From positions 62,001 through 126,000 of the forward strand of contig NZ_PVNP01000198.1 of the NCBI RefSeq assembly GCF_002993365.1: a stretch of 64,000 nucleotides of DNA. The letters are read 5' to 3'. This stretch comes from Marisediminitalea alba. GTDB taxonomy: Bacteria; Pseudomonadota; Gammaproteobacteria; Enterobacterales; Alteromonadaceae. Below are positions 17,818 through 27,337 of this stretch, in pieces. The notes beneath the pieces were generated by a model. The model did not search any database. It had not been told where the DNA came from and saw only the letters and a program-made list of their open reading frames with translations. How positions within the stretch are numbered: position 1 is the stretch's first letter; every line of letters starts with the position of its first letter. The position numbers and the translations under genes are program-made.

Positions 17818-19124
17818 GAAGTCCATTACCACCCTTTTTTATGGTTTATGCGGTCACCGTATTTACCGTTGTCATCGCCTTTATACCTTTGATGTGGCTG
17901 CTCGACTGGGACGTCAGCTATAAACTAGCGTTATTTACTGCCACTCTCATTGTTTGCCTGCTGATATTGAAAAAGGGGCTCACCAGACTTTCCACCTCAC
18001 TGGAATCGTTAAAAGTAGGCCTGCTTAATTTTAAAGACGGCGAATTCTCAAATCAGCTTGTTTATCGCGATAAGGATCCGCTGGGCGATTTATGCTTATT
18101 ATATAACGAGTCGGCAGAAAAGCTGCGGCAGGAAAAGCGTTGGTTACATCAGCGCGAGCTGATGCTCGATAAGGTGTTACAGAACTCCCCTGAAATACTG
18201 CTGTTACTCAACGACCACCAGCAGGTAGTGTTCAGTAACTATGCGGCCAGAGACTTCTTTGATGCCAGCGACCGGCTGGAAGGCTTCCCGTTATCAGCCT
18301 TGCTAAGCAACATCTCAGCGCCAGCGGCCACCGTTCTTAGGGAAGCAAAAGAAGGGTTATTTACCCTGCCCTGCCCGACTGGCGAGAACGAAACCTGGCA
18401 TTTATCCATAGGCCGTTTTGTATTGAACAATCAGCATCACATACTGTTTATTCTTAAACAAATGACCCGTGAACTGAGTCGACAGGAAGTGGCCGTCTGG
18501 AAAAAGGTGATCCGCATTATCAGCCACGAACTGAATAACTCCATCGGACCGGTGTCTTCCATGCTGCACAGTGGGCGCTTGTTGAGTGAGAACCTTAATG
18601 AGCCCCGGCTTACCCGGGTCTTTTCGACCATCGCCGAACGGGTGGAGCATTTAAGTGACTTTGTGCAGGGTTACGGTAAATTTGCCAAACTGCCCGAGCC
18701 TAAACCAGAAAGGATAAACCGGGTAGCGTTTATCTCTAAGTTGCAACAGCAATGGCCGTTTCATTATCAGGAAAAAGGGGAAGGCGAACTCTATGCCGAT
18801 ATCATTCAGCTGGAACAGTTGCTTATCAATCTGCTGAAAAACGCCCATGAGTCAGACTCCCATGACGAAGATATTACGTTGAGTATTGACCTCAATAAGC
18901 AACGCACTGTTATTGAAGTCAGCGATCTTGGCCAGGGCATGTCTGATACCGTGCTGTCGCAGGCGCTTATCCCATTTTATTCTACAAAAAGCTCGGGAAG
19001 TGGACTGGGACTGGCCTTATGCAGGGAGATTGCAGAAGCCCACCATGGCCAGATTGCCTTGCAAAACCGCGAGGAGCGAGGGCTGACAGTGCGCGTTACC
19101 TTCCCGTCATTCTCCACAGGTTAA
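17814..19124 (+). CDS. Membrane sensor histidine kinase (NtrY-like), partner of the preceding regulator
   Basis: A 436-residue kinase. Two N-terminal membrane helices (about 8-30 and 36-54) flank almost no periplasmic loop, so the stimulus is probably sensed within the membrane or cytoplasm. A HAMP-like linker and a PAS-like region (about 115-215) follow. The H-box is H238 in RIISHELNNS, the N-box N343 in LLKNAHES, and the G boxes are DLGQGMS (371-377) and GSGLGLALC. The start is TTG at 17814 inside the regulator stop (TTGA), so coupled translation is likely; an ATG at 17841 is the alternative but has no ribosome-binding site. It is the last gene of the operon. Confidence 0.92.
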   Translation: MRSPLPPFFMVYAVTVFTVVIAFIPLMWLLDWDVSYKLALFTATLIVCLLILKKGLTRLSTSLESLKVGLLNFKDGEFSNQLVYRDKDPLGDLCLLYNESAEKLRQEKRWLHQRELMLDKVLQNSPEILLLLNDHQQVVFSNYAARDFFDASDRLEGFPLSALLSNISAPAATVLREAKEGLFTLPCPTGENETWHLSIGRFVLNNQHHILFILKQMTRELSRQEVAVWKKVIRIISHELNNSIGPVSSMLHSGRLLSENLNEPRLTRVFSTIAERVEHLSDFVQGYGKFAKLPEPKPERINRVAFISKLQQQWPFHYQEKGEGELYADIIQLEQLLINLLKNAHESDSHDEDITLSIDLNKQRTVIEVSDLGQGMSDTVLSQALIPFYSTKSSGSGLGLALCREIAEAHHGQIALQNREERGLTVRVTFPSFSTG

Positions 19125-19288
19125 GATTTTAAAGTCTAAAAAGACTATTTAAGAACAAACAGCTGCTCAACGGGCACGTTGAAATAAGCTGCTATTCCCA
19201 ATAGCGATTGCTATATCAGCTTGGTTGCGTAAAACGCTTGCCAGTAAAAAGGGCCCAGTCGAATGCAGACGCATTCGCCTGTGTTTAC

Positions 19289-19780
19289 TTACTTTTTATG
19301 CTTAGGCACCCAGGCCCATAGCATTTCACACACCACAGGTTCGATATTATTGGCATCGGTTACGGTGACCTTAACCAACACCTCACCTTTTTCCTGTTGT
19401 TGCATCATCTTAATCTGTTCGTCACTGAGCGAGGCTACTGCGGTCATATCGCCTGTTGCCCGCTTTACGTATTGCAGATTCATCGATTTAATCAGCGGCA
19501 ACTTATCTCCCGGCAGATTTAAGCCAACAATAAAGCCCGTGGCCGATTCTGCCAGCAAAGCCATTGCCGCGGCATGCACACTGCCAATGTGATTCTGCAC
19601 TTTTTTATAGTTTAGTTGCCTGAAAGTGACTGTAGAAAAGTCGGTAGACACAATCTCCACCCGCGCAGTGCCCGCCAGCTTAACTTTATAACGGAACATC
19701 CATGTTAGCAGGCGGCTGCTCAGCCAGGCAGGGTAATGATTTACTTTTTCGGCATAGCGCCTTAAGGGATTACTCGACAT
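19289..19780 (-). CDS. DUF4442 hotdog-fold protein, thioesterase-like
   Basis: A 163-residue single-domain protein resembling DUF4442/PaaI-like hotdog thioesterases: VQNHIGSVHAAAMALLAESATGFIVG has the central helix of the fold, followed by strands such as LPLIKSMNLQYVKRATG. The family presumably acts on acyl-CoA, but the substrate is unknown. It is a single gene on the minus strand. A FadR-like operator sits 14-26 bp upstream of its ATG, which points to fatty-acid metabolism. Confidence 0.8.
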   Translation of the reverse strand: MSSNPLRRYAEKVNHYPAWLSSRLLTWMFRYKVKLAGTARVEIVSTDFSTVTFRQLNYKKVQNHIGSVHAAAMALLAESATGFIVGLNLPGDKLPLIKSMNLQYVKRATGDMTAVASLSDEQIKMMQQQEKGEVLVKVTVTDANNIEPVVCEMLWAWVPKHKK

Positions 19781-19791
19781 AAAAACGGCTC

Positions 19792-19809
19792 AACTGGTTA
19801 GACCAGAAG
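19792..19809. promoter_or_regulatory. FadR-type operator upstream of the DUF4442 gene
   Basis: AACTGGTTAGACCAGAAG contains the palindrome CTGGT-TAG-ACCAG (19794-19806), very close to the gammaproteobacterial FadR consensus ACTGGTCNGACCAGT. On the minus strand TTGATT (19833-19838), 17 nt, TAGGCT (19810-19815) could be the promoter, which would place the operator at the transcription start, a repressing position. Confidence 0.7.
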
Positions 19810-19853
19810 AGCCTACGTTTTCTTAGCGCACAAATCAAGAGCAAGCCACGCAT

Positions 19854-19887
19854 AAAAACGGCCGAGGATCTTACAATGGTCGGCCGT
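19854..19887 (-). terminator. Intrinsic terminator of the TonB-dependent receptor gene
   Basis: On the minus strand ACGGCCGA and TCGGCCGT form a perfect 8-bp stem with a 14-nt loop, followed by TTTTT. It lies 71 bp after the receptor stop. Confidence 0.8.
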
Positions 19888-19958
19888 AATTAGTATCAAT
19901 AGCTTATAGCCGCCAGGCGCAAAATGCGACTGGCAACTTTGTTGAGCAAGGAGGCGTA

Positions 19959-22900
19959 TTAATTGGCTAACGTGTAGTTAACGCCGAAGAATAACGTACG
20001 CCCACGCGGACCTACTGGCCATGCTTCTTGTGTGGCAAAAGGTATTTCATCAGTCAGGTTATTAATACCACCGAACACAGCAAGACCATCGTCAAGCTGA
20101 TAGCTCACGTTTACGTCATGAATAACGGTGCTCCCGAAGAAACCGCTTCCTGCGCCAAAGAGTTGCTCGTAGTCGTTAATTCCAAGCGCTTCTTCCATTT
20201 CACGATAAGCCTGGCGGCTTTGATAAGTGGTTTGGAAGGCCATACTCAGATCGCCACGGCTCCAGCTTAGCTCAATGTTGCCGGCTGTTTTCGGAGTACG
20301 AATTTCTTCAATACCAATATCAACGTCTGCGGGATCCGTAGGGTTGAAGTATTCATTCAGCTTATTCTGACGAGTACCCACAACGCTGATCCCAAAGTCG
20401 TTTGCATCGACGCTAAAGGTATAGTTAACCGACACGTCATAACCTTCGGCTTCAACCGCAGCAAAGTTAATCTGCCCAGTGGTCAGGCTGTTAAGGCCAC
20501 CATCGCCACGACGGGTAAACTGATCACAGAATCCCAGGCCAGGATAGTTTGCTGAGTCGTAACAACCATTGAGAATATCAGACGAGCCCACAGCCGAGAT
20601 AGCATCTTCGATTTCCACGCTCCAGTAATCCACCGACAGAGTTAAGCCTTCGATGAATGTGGGGCGGTAAACCGTACCAATGGTGACGGTTTCTGCGGTC
20701 TCAACATCCAGATCAGGGTTACCGCCTGACGTACCAGAGAATCGTGCGGTTAATGGGTTAACCCATATGTAGTTACCGTCACCATCAACAATGTCATCCA
20801 GTGGCACACCGGCAGCCTGTAATCCGGCTACACAGTTATCTACACGTGATGAGGTACCTGCGCCAATATTAGCCGGGTCGCAAGGATCAAGGTTTAGGTT
20901 AACGGTAATTGGCAACTGTGGATCAAACAGTTCAGAAATGTTTGGCGCTCTCACCGCTTCCGAGTAAGTACCGCGAATATTCAGCTCTTCAACCGGGCTG
21001 TAAGACAAGCCTACTTTCCAGGTAGTCGCCTGACCCAGAGTGGAGTAGTCCGCTACGCGAACCGCACCATCGACGGTAAATTCGTAGGCGAATTCTCTGT
21101 CCATAAAGATTGGCAAACGAACTTCCAGGAAGGCATCCATCACGTCGTATTCACCAGCCGTATTGAACTGCTGCACATTATCAATACCGGTCAGGAAGTA
21201 AAGCCAAGGCGACACTTCATTAACCTGCTGACCTGCAGTGTAAGACGTACCTTCTGGCAAAATACCGCGAGCCAGTGGGTCCAGACGGTTGTCACTGGAC
21301 TCTTCACGGTACTCGATACCCGCAGCATAGCCCAACGGACCATCCAGTACGCTTTCGAATACTTCAAACTGACCCACACCGGTTAGGTTAATGACAGTTT
21401 GTTCAATGGTCAGCTTATCTTCCATTCTGGCAGTGATAAAATCCTGGGCGGCCTGACTGGCAGCGAAGGTACCAAAAGGATTGAGCGGCGCACACTGACC
21501 GTCGCCAGGGGTAAATGTGTAGTAACGGTCACTGTAGTAGTTGCCGTTTGCGTAATTGTTGCCTGCCACGAAGTAATCGATTTCGTAGGCGGCATTAGGG
21601 TCCAAATCTGAACGACACACGACATTACCATCGGCATCAGTAGTTGCATCCATCGCCGCAAATACCCGGTCTGTCATTTGTTCAGAGTATTCTGTGGTAT
21701 TGGTAAAGCGACCATAGTTAACGGAGAATTCCAGTGAGTGATCATAGGAATAATCCCAGGTAAAACCACCCACAAAGCGCTGAGTTTCTCGGGTGTAAGT
21801 GGTTTCATCGTCATCCCAGCCAATGGCATCCTGGGTAATTAACAAACCACCAGTCTGATCAACTACCCCCGACAGTTCTGATGGAATAAACGGGTTATCC
21901 GGCAGAATAAACAGTGTATCGTAGTAGGAGTCATACTCTGCGTAAAAATTCGTTTCAGCTTTTACATATTTAGCTTCGAAAAACGCATTCAGTTCATCGG
22001 TGATCTGATAATTACCATTGAGGTTAACAATGGTTTTATCCGTATTTGGCATCAAAGTGTCGTTGTCGAAATTAAATTTGGCGCCGTCACCACCACTACT
22101 TAATAACCCATCGTAAATTGGGCCATCACTGTTAACGCTAACGGTTCCATCGGGATTGGTAATCCAGCACCCGGCAAGATAACCTACACGACCACCCTGA
22201 GATTCCTGACAGTCAGGCACGCCATTATTGTTGATATCTACATAGGTTACATCACGGCCACCAAAGGTAGGCGCTATGGAACCTTCATTTGATGTTAGCC
22301 AGTATCGGACATCACTGGCAAGCTGCAGCTGTGTATCACCATTCGGGTTAGCTACAATGGAGGAAAGTCCGTTATTTCTGGACCAGTCACGGTCGCCATG
22401 TAGAAGCTCTTCTTCGGTTTCATAAGACAGGGTCAATACAATGTTACCCTTGTCATCATCAAAGTTTTTACCGAAGGCTGCGTCTAATGCATAGGAGTCG
22501 CCGCCAGATTCTTGTGGCAGTGCCCCGGTGGCATTTATTTGTACGCCTTCAAAATCGTCTTTCAGAATAAAGTTAACTACACCCGTTACCGCATCGGCAC
22601 CATATACTGCCGAGGCACCACCAGTGGTAACTTCTACCCGTTCAACCAGAGCACGTGGAATTGTACCAATATCAACAGCAGACGTGCCTCGGAAACCTGC
22701 CACGTGACGACGACCATTGACCAGTGTTAACGTTCTTTCGCCGCCCAGACCGCGAAGGTTCAATGCGTTTGCACCAGTATCTGAGTTTTCGGCTGTTTGT
22801 GATGAAATCAATGCCGGAATATCGTTAACCACATCAGCCAGGTTAAGTTCACCGGACATTGCGATATCTTTACTGTCCAGTGACTGAACAGGCACAGAAG

Positions 22901-23081
22901 ACAGTACATTAGGATCAGTTGGGATCCGGGAGCCGGTGATGTTAATCACCTCAACGGCTTTAAGATCTTCTTCCGTTTCCTGTGCAGAAGTATGACTCGA
23001 ATACCCTGCGCTTAATGCTGCCGCTATACATAACGAAATTGCTGAACGTTTATTATTGTGTTGATGTGTGCTTTTACCCAT
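19959..23081 (-). CDS. TonB-dependent outer-membrane receptor
   Basis: A 1040-residue receptor for active uptake across the outer membrane, powered by TonB-ExbBD. It has a signal peptide (residues 1 to about 33), a TonB-box-like segment VEVINITGSRI, and a plug domain with NLRGLGGERTLTLVNGRRH and GGASAVYGADAVTGVVNFIL (about 60-175). A long beta-barrel follows, rich in N, D, Y and G, ending WPVGPRGRTLFFGVNYTLAN. The subclass (GSRI N terminus, large acidic barrel) is the one expanded in Alteromonadales and sphingomonads for large organic substrates. The substrate cannot be read here. The start has GAGGAA about 6 nt upstream. A sulfotransferase gene lies 238 bp upstream on the same strand. Confidence 0.95.
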   Translation of the reverse strand: MGKSTHQHNNKRSAISLCIAAALSAGYSSHTSAQETEEDLKAVEVINITGSRIPTDPNVLSSVPVQSLDSKDIAMSGELNLADVVNDIPALISSQTAENSDTGANALNLRGLGGERTLTLVNGRRHVAGFRGTSAVDIGTIPRALVERVEVTTGGASAVYGADAVTGVVNFILKDDFEGVQINATGALPQESGGDSYALDAAFGKNFDDDKGNIVLTLSYETEEELLHGDRDWSRNNGLSSIVANPNGDTQLQLASDVRYWLTSNEGSIAPTFGGRDVTYVDINNNGVPDCQESQGGRVGYLAGCWITNPDGTVSVNSDGPIYDGLLSSGGDGAKFNFDNDTLMPNTDKTIVNLNGNYQITDELNAFFEAKYVKAETNFYAEYDSYYDTLFILPDNPFIPSELSGVVDQTGGLLITQDAIGWDDDETTYTRETQRFVGGFTWDYSYDHSLEFSVNYGRFTNTTEYSEQMTDRVFAAMDATTDADGNVVCRSDLDPNAAYEIDYFVAGNNYANGNYYSDRYYTFTPGDGQCAPLNPFGTFAASQAAQDFITARMEDKLTIEQTVINLTGVGQFEVFESVLDGPLGYAAGIEYREESSDNRLDPLARGILPEGTSYTAGQQVNEVSPWLYFLTGIDNVQQFNTAGEYDVMDAFLEVRLPIFMDREFAYEFTVDGAVRVADYSTLGQATTWKVGLSYSPVEELNIRGTYSEAVRAPNISELFDPQLPITVNLNLDPCDPANIGAGTSSRVDNCVAGLQAAGVPLDDIVDGDGNYIWVNPLTARFSGTSGGNPDLDVETAETVTIGTVYRPTFIEGLTLSVDYWSVEIEDAISAVGSSDILNGCYDSANYPGLGFCDQFTRRGDGGLNSLTTGQINFAAVEAEGYDVSVNYTFSVDANDFGISVVGTRQNKLNEYFNPTDPADVDIGIEEIRTPKTAGNIELSWSRGDLSMAFQTTYQSRQAYREMEEALGINDYEQLFGAGSGFFGSTVIHDVNVSYQLDDGLAVFGGINNLTDEIPFATQEAWPVGPRGRTLFFGVNYTLAN

Positions 23082-23319
23082 AGTGGTTCCTCAACGACCT
23101 ATTTTAATTATGCTTTTAGAATCACAAACGAGTAGCGCAGCATACTTTGTACCATATTATCGAAAACACCGGAGGAGATTGATATCGGTGAAATTTTGAG
23201 GAAATTACCCGTTAGCTATGGAACAAGATCAAGCGGAATGCACCAATAAAACAGGAGTTCTGCACCAAAACAATGCAACAGCACGCCAAAATAAGCACTT
23301 CATGCTATATTTTGTTAGT

Positions 23320-25143
23320 TTAATCGAAATAATGACTGCATTGATCAAGAATGTCTGGTCTTAAGCTGCTTTTTAGTGCATTGAGGCCCTGATCAAACTT
23401 TTGCCATGTCCCAATACCATTTCGGTTGACGGGCAATCTCACCTGCTCACTACTGGCAGTATGAACCGCTCTGTCGGCAGAGTGAAAGTTGAGACAAGCC
23501 GACTCATACTCTAAGCCGATATGCCGAAAGATACGCCTAAGTTCCTGTTCAGGTGAAGCCACCAGTTCTTCGTACTGCACGTTAAGCACCCGGCCAGGCA
23601 ATACAGACTGCCAGTGTGCCATAAGATCGACGTACTCATTGTAGGCAGCACCGATATGCGCCAGCCGATAGCTGAAATCCACACCCGACTGAAAATACTG
23701 CTTATACAGACTCCAGCCACAATCGAGTGGATTACGTCGCATATCGATAATAACAGCGTGAGGTAAGAGCTTGTGGATCAGACCTGTATAGCGAAAATTA
23801 AAGGGCTGTTTATCGAGATAAAAAGGACAGTGCTGCTGACGAAATAATTGCCCCTCCTCAATATAGGCACTGCCAAACGAGGTCAGTTCAGTTGCTGACA
23901 ACTGCTCCAGTGAATCATTCAGGCTAGCGTTATAATGTTGCCTGACATAGCGCTGCATGCGACGCTCGATGGCGGGCAGGGTTGGTTGCTCCAGCGTTCC
24001 CTCTATCTGGCTGTGGCTGGCTAACATCTGTTCCAGAAGCGTAGACCCCGACCGCGGTAATCCAACAATGAATACAGGGGTGAGCTGGTTAGCACTGTAT
24101 TCGGCCTGTACTGATAGCGCCGTTGGAGTGTAGGCCTGACGCAATGCTGAAAACTCTCGGGTCATGGCTTCCGGGTGATATTGAGGGGGAGCTTTGCAAG
24201 TGTTCGCCTGGTTATAAAGCGACAGGGTATGCGCAAAGTCGTTGCCTTGTTCGCTTATTTTCGCGGCAGTAAAAAGGGCCTGACACCGAACAAAATCCGG
24301 CAAATCAGATTTTATGAGACTGGCCAGTTGTTGTTTCTCACCGTGTGTGAAAGTGTAATTTTTGAAATCGGCCAGTGCCCACCAAGCCTCGCTATTCTGT
24401 GGATTAGATTTCAAGCTTGCTCTTAAACTGGCAATACTTTCCTGCCGGCGCCCCAGAATTCGTAACGCCTGCCCACGAATCTGCTCCACCTGACTCTGCC
24501 TTGCCTGATTATCAGAGGTATAACTAAGGGCTTGCTCACACTGCTGAAGCAATTCGGTGTACTGGCCATATTTCAACAATAAACAAAGCAAAGCCCAGTG
24601 TGCCTCGAAACCAGGGTCCAGCATGGTTAAAACCTGACAGGCATTAATTGCCAATATATACCGTCCCGCGCTGACATAACTGTCTGACAGCAATTTACGC
24701 AAGGAGGCATTCGCCGGCAACTGCGTAACCGCCGACGCCAGGATATCGATACTTTGTTCCGGCTGTTGTTCAGCTAACGCAATACTCGCCAACGTAAAAC
24801 ACGCCCTGGGATGAGATGGGTAATCTTCAAGCATTTTTCTGGCGAGTTGCTGAGCATCCTTGCGCTGCCCTTTTTGCATACAAAGCTGAATACCATGAAA
24901 TTGCTGCTGCAGTGGGTCGACCCGCTCAGCGTGGTGAGCAACCTGTACTGCTTCACTCACATAACCGGCTTCAAACAGGCCTCTGCTGAACAACAGCCAT
25001 CCCTCATAGCAATCAGGGTATTGACGCACCAGTGTGTATAGCAGTTTGACGGCTTCGGCAGGCTCACCAGCAGCAATGTGGCCTTTAGCCTGAGATAGTA
25101 GCCGCTGTAGTGTAGCTTGCTGCATGGAGGCATATCCTGACAT
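23320..25143 (-). CDS. TPR-repeat sulfotransferase-family protein
   Basis: A 607-residue protein. Roughly the first 320 residues are helical TPR-like repeats (AEAVKLLYTLVRQYPDCYEGWLLF and similar units). The C-terminal 250 residues form a PAPS-dependent sulfotransferase-like domain: the 5'-phosphosulfate loop reads VFIVGLPRSGSTLLEQML (near residue 370) and the 3'-phosphate segment reads DMRRNPLDCGWSLYKQYF. There is no signal peptide, so it is cytoplasmic. The acceptor is unknown. The alternative ATG at 25125 has an upstream AGGA and may be the real start. This protein type often accompanies TonB-dependent receptors in Alteromonadales (from memory). Confidence 0.87.
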   Translation of the reverse strand: MSGYASMQQATLQRLLSQAKGHIAAGEPAEAVKLLYTLVRQYPDCYEGWLLFSRGLFEAGYVSEAVQVAHHAERVDPLQQQFHGIQLCMQKGQRKDAQQLARKMLEDYPSHPRACFTLASIALAEQQPEQSIDILASAVTQLPANASLRKLLSDSYVSAGRYILAINACQVLTMLDPGFEAHWALLCLLLKYGQYTELLQQCEQALSYTSDNQARQSQVEQIRGQALRILGRRQESIASLRASLKSNPQNSEAWWALADFKNYTFTHGEKQQLASLIKSDLPDFVRCQALFTAAKISEQGNDFAHTLSLYNQANTCKAPPQYHPEAMTREFSALRQAYTPTALSVQAEYSANQLTPVFIVGLPRSGSTLLEQMLASHSQIEGTLEQPTLPAIERRMQRYVRQHYNASLNDSLEQLSATELTSFGSAYIEEGQLFRQQHCPFYLDKQPFNFRYTGLIHKLLPHAVIIDMRRNPLDCGWSLYKQYFQSGVDFSYRLAHIGAAYNEYVDLMAHWQSVLPGRVLNVQYEELVASPEQELRRIFRHIGLEYESACLNFHSADRAVHTASSEQVRLPVNRNGIGTWQKFDQGLNALKSSLRPDILDQCSHYFD

Positions 25144-25376
25144 ATTGCGCTGTGACGATAATGGCGAAAAAGACTATCAGCTAACTTTTTACGGCGCAAG
25201 AAAGGCATACCAGTGATAGCGCTGAACCCAGAGCGTGAATTCTCAGGTAGCACTTACAAAACGAATGTGAAACGAATTAAACAGACAATCGCTGAGCGAC
25301 ATTGACGCCGTCGCTAACCCCTTGGGGCTGCTGCAAACTATTATTTTTGATTTTAAAACTTCTCTGAATGAGAAAT

Positions 25377-25452
25377 TGGAGCGGGAAACGAGATTCGAAC
25401 TCGCGACCCCAACCTTGGCAAGGTTGTGCTCTACCAACTGAGCTATTCCCGC
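25377..25452 (-). tRNA. tRNA-Gly (anticodon GCC)
   Basis: The minus strand reads GCGGGAA (acceptor), a D-loop with AGTTGGTAGAG, the anticodon arm CAACCTTGCCAAGGTTG with GCC, the T-loop GTTCGAATC, the closing TTCCCGC, and an encoded TCCA end. It is 76 nt and all arms pair. Confidence 0.98.
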
Positions 25453-25551
25453 TTAAGAGTGGCACTTCGTTTGAAGTGGTGCGCATTTTACAAAATTATT
25501 TTGCCAGTGCAACACCTATTTTCATTTTTTTGCGTTTTTTTGTCTGAATGC

Positions 25552-26097
25552 TTAAATACTAAACACTTTCTCACGATAGAACTGCATTTCGGCGATAGAT
25601 TCACGAATATCATCCAGAGCCTGATGAGTGCCCTGCTTGGTAAATCCATCAAGCGCTTCCGGTTTCCAGCGACGAACCAGCTCTTTAATGGTACTGACAT
25701 CCACATTGCGATAATGGAAATACGCTTCAAGCTGTGGCATGTATTTCACCATGAAGCGGCGATCCTGACCAATAGTGTTGCCACACAGCGGCGATTTACC
25801 TGCGTCGACGTATCGGGCCAAAAAGGCAATGGTTTGCTCAGCAGCAGCATCTTCATCCAACTGACTGTCGCGACAACGCTGAGTGAGTCCACTCTCGCCA
25901 TGAACCCGGGTACACCACTCGTCCATACCATCAAGAATTTCGTCGCTCTGGTGCACAGCAATCACCGGTCCTTCGGCAATAACGTTTAGCTGGGGGTCCG
26001 TCACAATAGTGGCAATTTCCAGTACTTTACAGGTTTCATGGTCCAGACCGGTCATTTCCATATCGATCCACACCAGGTTGTCATTGTTTTTTGCCAT
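25552..26097 (-). CDS. orn: Oligoribonuclease
   Basis: 3'-5' exonuclease that degrades 2-5-nt RNAs to mononucleotides, including pGpG from c-di-GMP turnover; essential in many gammaproteobacteria. It is 181 residues. DEDDh motifs: [10 protein letters not shown] (D and E at the N terminus), [27 protein letters not shown], and the C-terminal [11 protein letters not shown] with catalytic His and Asp. It is divergent from rsgA, as in E. coli. Confidence 0.97.
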   Translation of the reverse strand: MAKNNDNLVWIDMEMTGLDHETCKVLEIATIVTDPQLNVIAEGPVIAVHQSDEILDGMDEWCTRVHGESGLTQRCRDSQLDEDAAAEQTIAFLARYVDAGKSPLCGNTIGQDRRFMVKYMPQLEAYFHYRNVDVSTIKELVRRWKPEALDGFTKQGTHQALDDIRESIAEMQFYREKVFSI

Positions 26098-26185
26098 TAA
26101 CCTTGCCTATTTTCTCTCAAGAGGTGACACATAAAGTGCACAAAAGGTATCATGCACAGCCTAAAACGCAAACTTCGAGAACGGC

Positions 26186-27232
26186 GTGGCCAAGAAACCC
26201 AAATTATCCCATCGACAAAAGCGACAGGTAGCGGCAAACCGCCAGAAACGCCTGTCTGGCAAACAGCAATCATCCCCTGATTTATCCGCATTGCTGGCTG
26301 GCCGGGTCATTGGTCGTTTTGGTAAACAAGCCGATGTTCAGGACACCGAAGGCAACGTGGTTCGCTGTCATATTCGTCGTACCATCAAATCGGTGGTATG
26401 CGGCGACGAGGTGCTGTTCGCCCGTTCTGAAGTCCCCGACGAAAATATAGGCGGGGTTATTGAAATTGTACAGGATCGGCGCACCGTGCTGACCCGCCCG
26501 GATTTTTATGATGGCGTGAAACCCATTGCTGCCAATATCGACCAGATTATTGTAGTGTCGTCGGTAAAGCCGGAATTGTCGCTGAACATAATCGACCGTT
26601 ACCTGGTCGCCTGTGAAGATACCGACATTAAGCCCTTGCTGGTGCTTAACAAAGTAGAGCTGTTAAGTGACGATGAACGTGAAACCGTCAGTGCGTCTCT
26701 GGCCATCTATCAGGAGCTGGGCTACGAATTATTGTTGACCAGTTGTAAAAGTGGCGAAGGCATTGCTGAGCTGCATGAACGTTTACGTGATAAAACCAGT
26801 GTGTTTGTGGGTCAGTCCGGAGTGGGTAAATCGAGTATTATCAATCAGGTACTGCCCGATGCCGACGAATTAGTGGGTGAGATTTCCGAAAACTCAGGTT
26901 TAGGGACACACACGACTACCGCAGCAAAATTATTATCCATTCCTTCCGGTGGCGAGTTGATCGACTCTCCCGGAGTGCGTGAATTTGCCTTATGGCACCT
27001 GCCACAGGAACGCATTACCTGGGGTTTTGTGGAATTTAGAGATTACCTGGGCGGCTGTAAATTCCGCGACTGCAAACACCTCAACGATCCGGGCTGTATC
27101 ATTCGTCAGGCCGTAGAAGAAGGTAAAATCAATCAGCAGCGCTATGATAATTACCACCGGATTATCGCCGCCATGGCTGAGCAACGCCCGGCATATGCGA
27201 ACCGTCTTATATCAAACCCTGATGAACCATAA
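26186..27232 (+). CDS. rsgA: Ribosome small-subunit-dependent GTPase RsgA
   Basis: Late 30S assembly checkpoint GTPase; 348 residues. N-terminal basic tail (AKKPKLSHRQKRQ), OB-fold, a circularly permuted GTPase domain in the order G4 (LNKVEL), G5, G1 (GQSGVGKSSIINQV), G3 (DSPG), then a C-terminal zinc knuckle (GGCKFRDCKHLNDPGC). The start is GTG at 26186. It is followed 105 bp later by psd; the orn-rsgA-psd order is the same as in E. coli. Confidence 0.96.
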   Translation: MAKKPKLSHRQKRQVAANRQKRLSGKQQSSPDLSALLAGRVIGRFGKQADVQDTEGNVVRCHIRRTIKSVVCGDEVLFARSEVPDENIGGVIEIVQDRRTVLTRPDFYDGVKPIAANIDQIIVVSSVKPELSLNIIDRYLVACEDTDIKPLLVLNKVELLSDDERETVSASLAIYQELGYELLLTSCKSGEGIAELHERLRDKTSVFVGQSGVGKSSIINQVLPDADELVGEISENSGLGTHTTTAAKLLSIPSGGELIDSPGVREFALWHLPQERITWGFVEFRDYLGGCKFRDCKHLNDPGCIIRQAVEEGKINQQRYDNYHRIIAAMAEQRPAYANRLISNPDEP

Positions 27233-27337
27233 CCTTATGTTGGTATGTTTCCCCGCAAAATCGGCTACAATAGGCACCATTAGGCGCAAATAGCCCTCAA
27301 GCCTGTGCCAGACAACATGTAATTAGGAGCATTCACT

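Noticed and set aside
19128..19155. AGTCT-AAAA-AGACT stem after the histidine kinase as a terminator
   Set aside because: Only a 5-bp stem with no proper U-run; too weak to call.
23239..23268. Two TGCACCAA direct repeats upstream of the TonB-dependent receptor gene
   Set aside because: They resemble NtrC half-sites but are not inverted, and no -24/-12 promoter is visible nearby.
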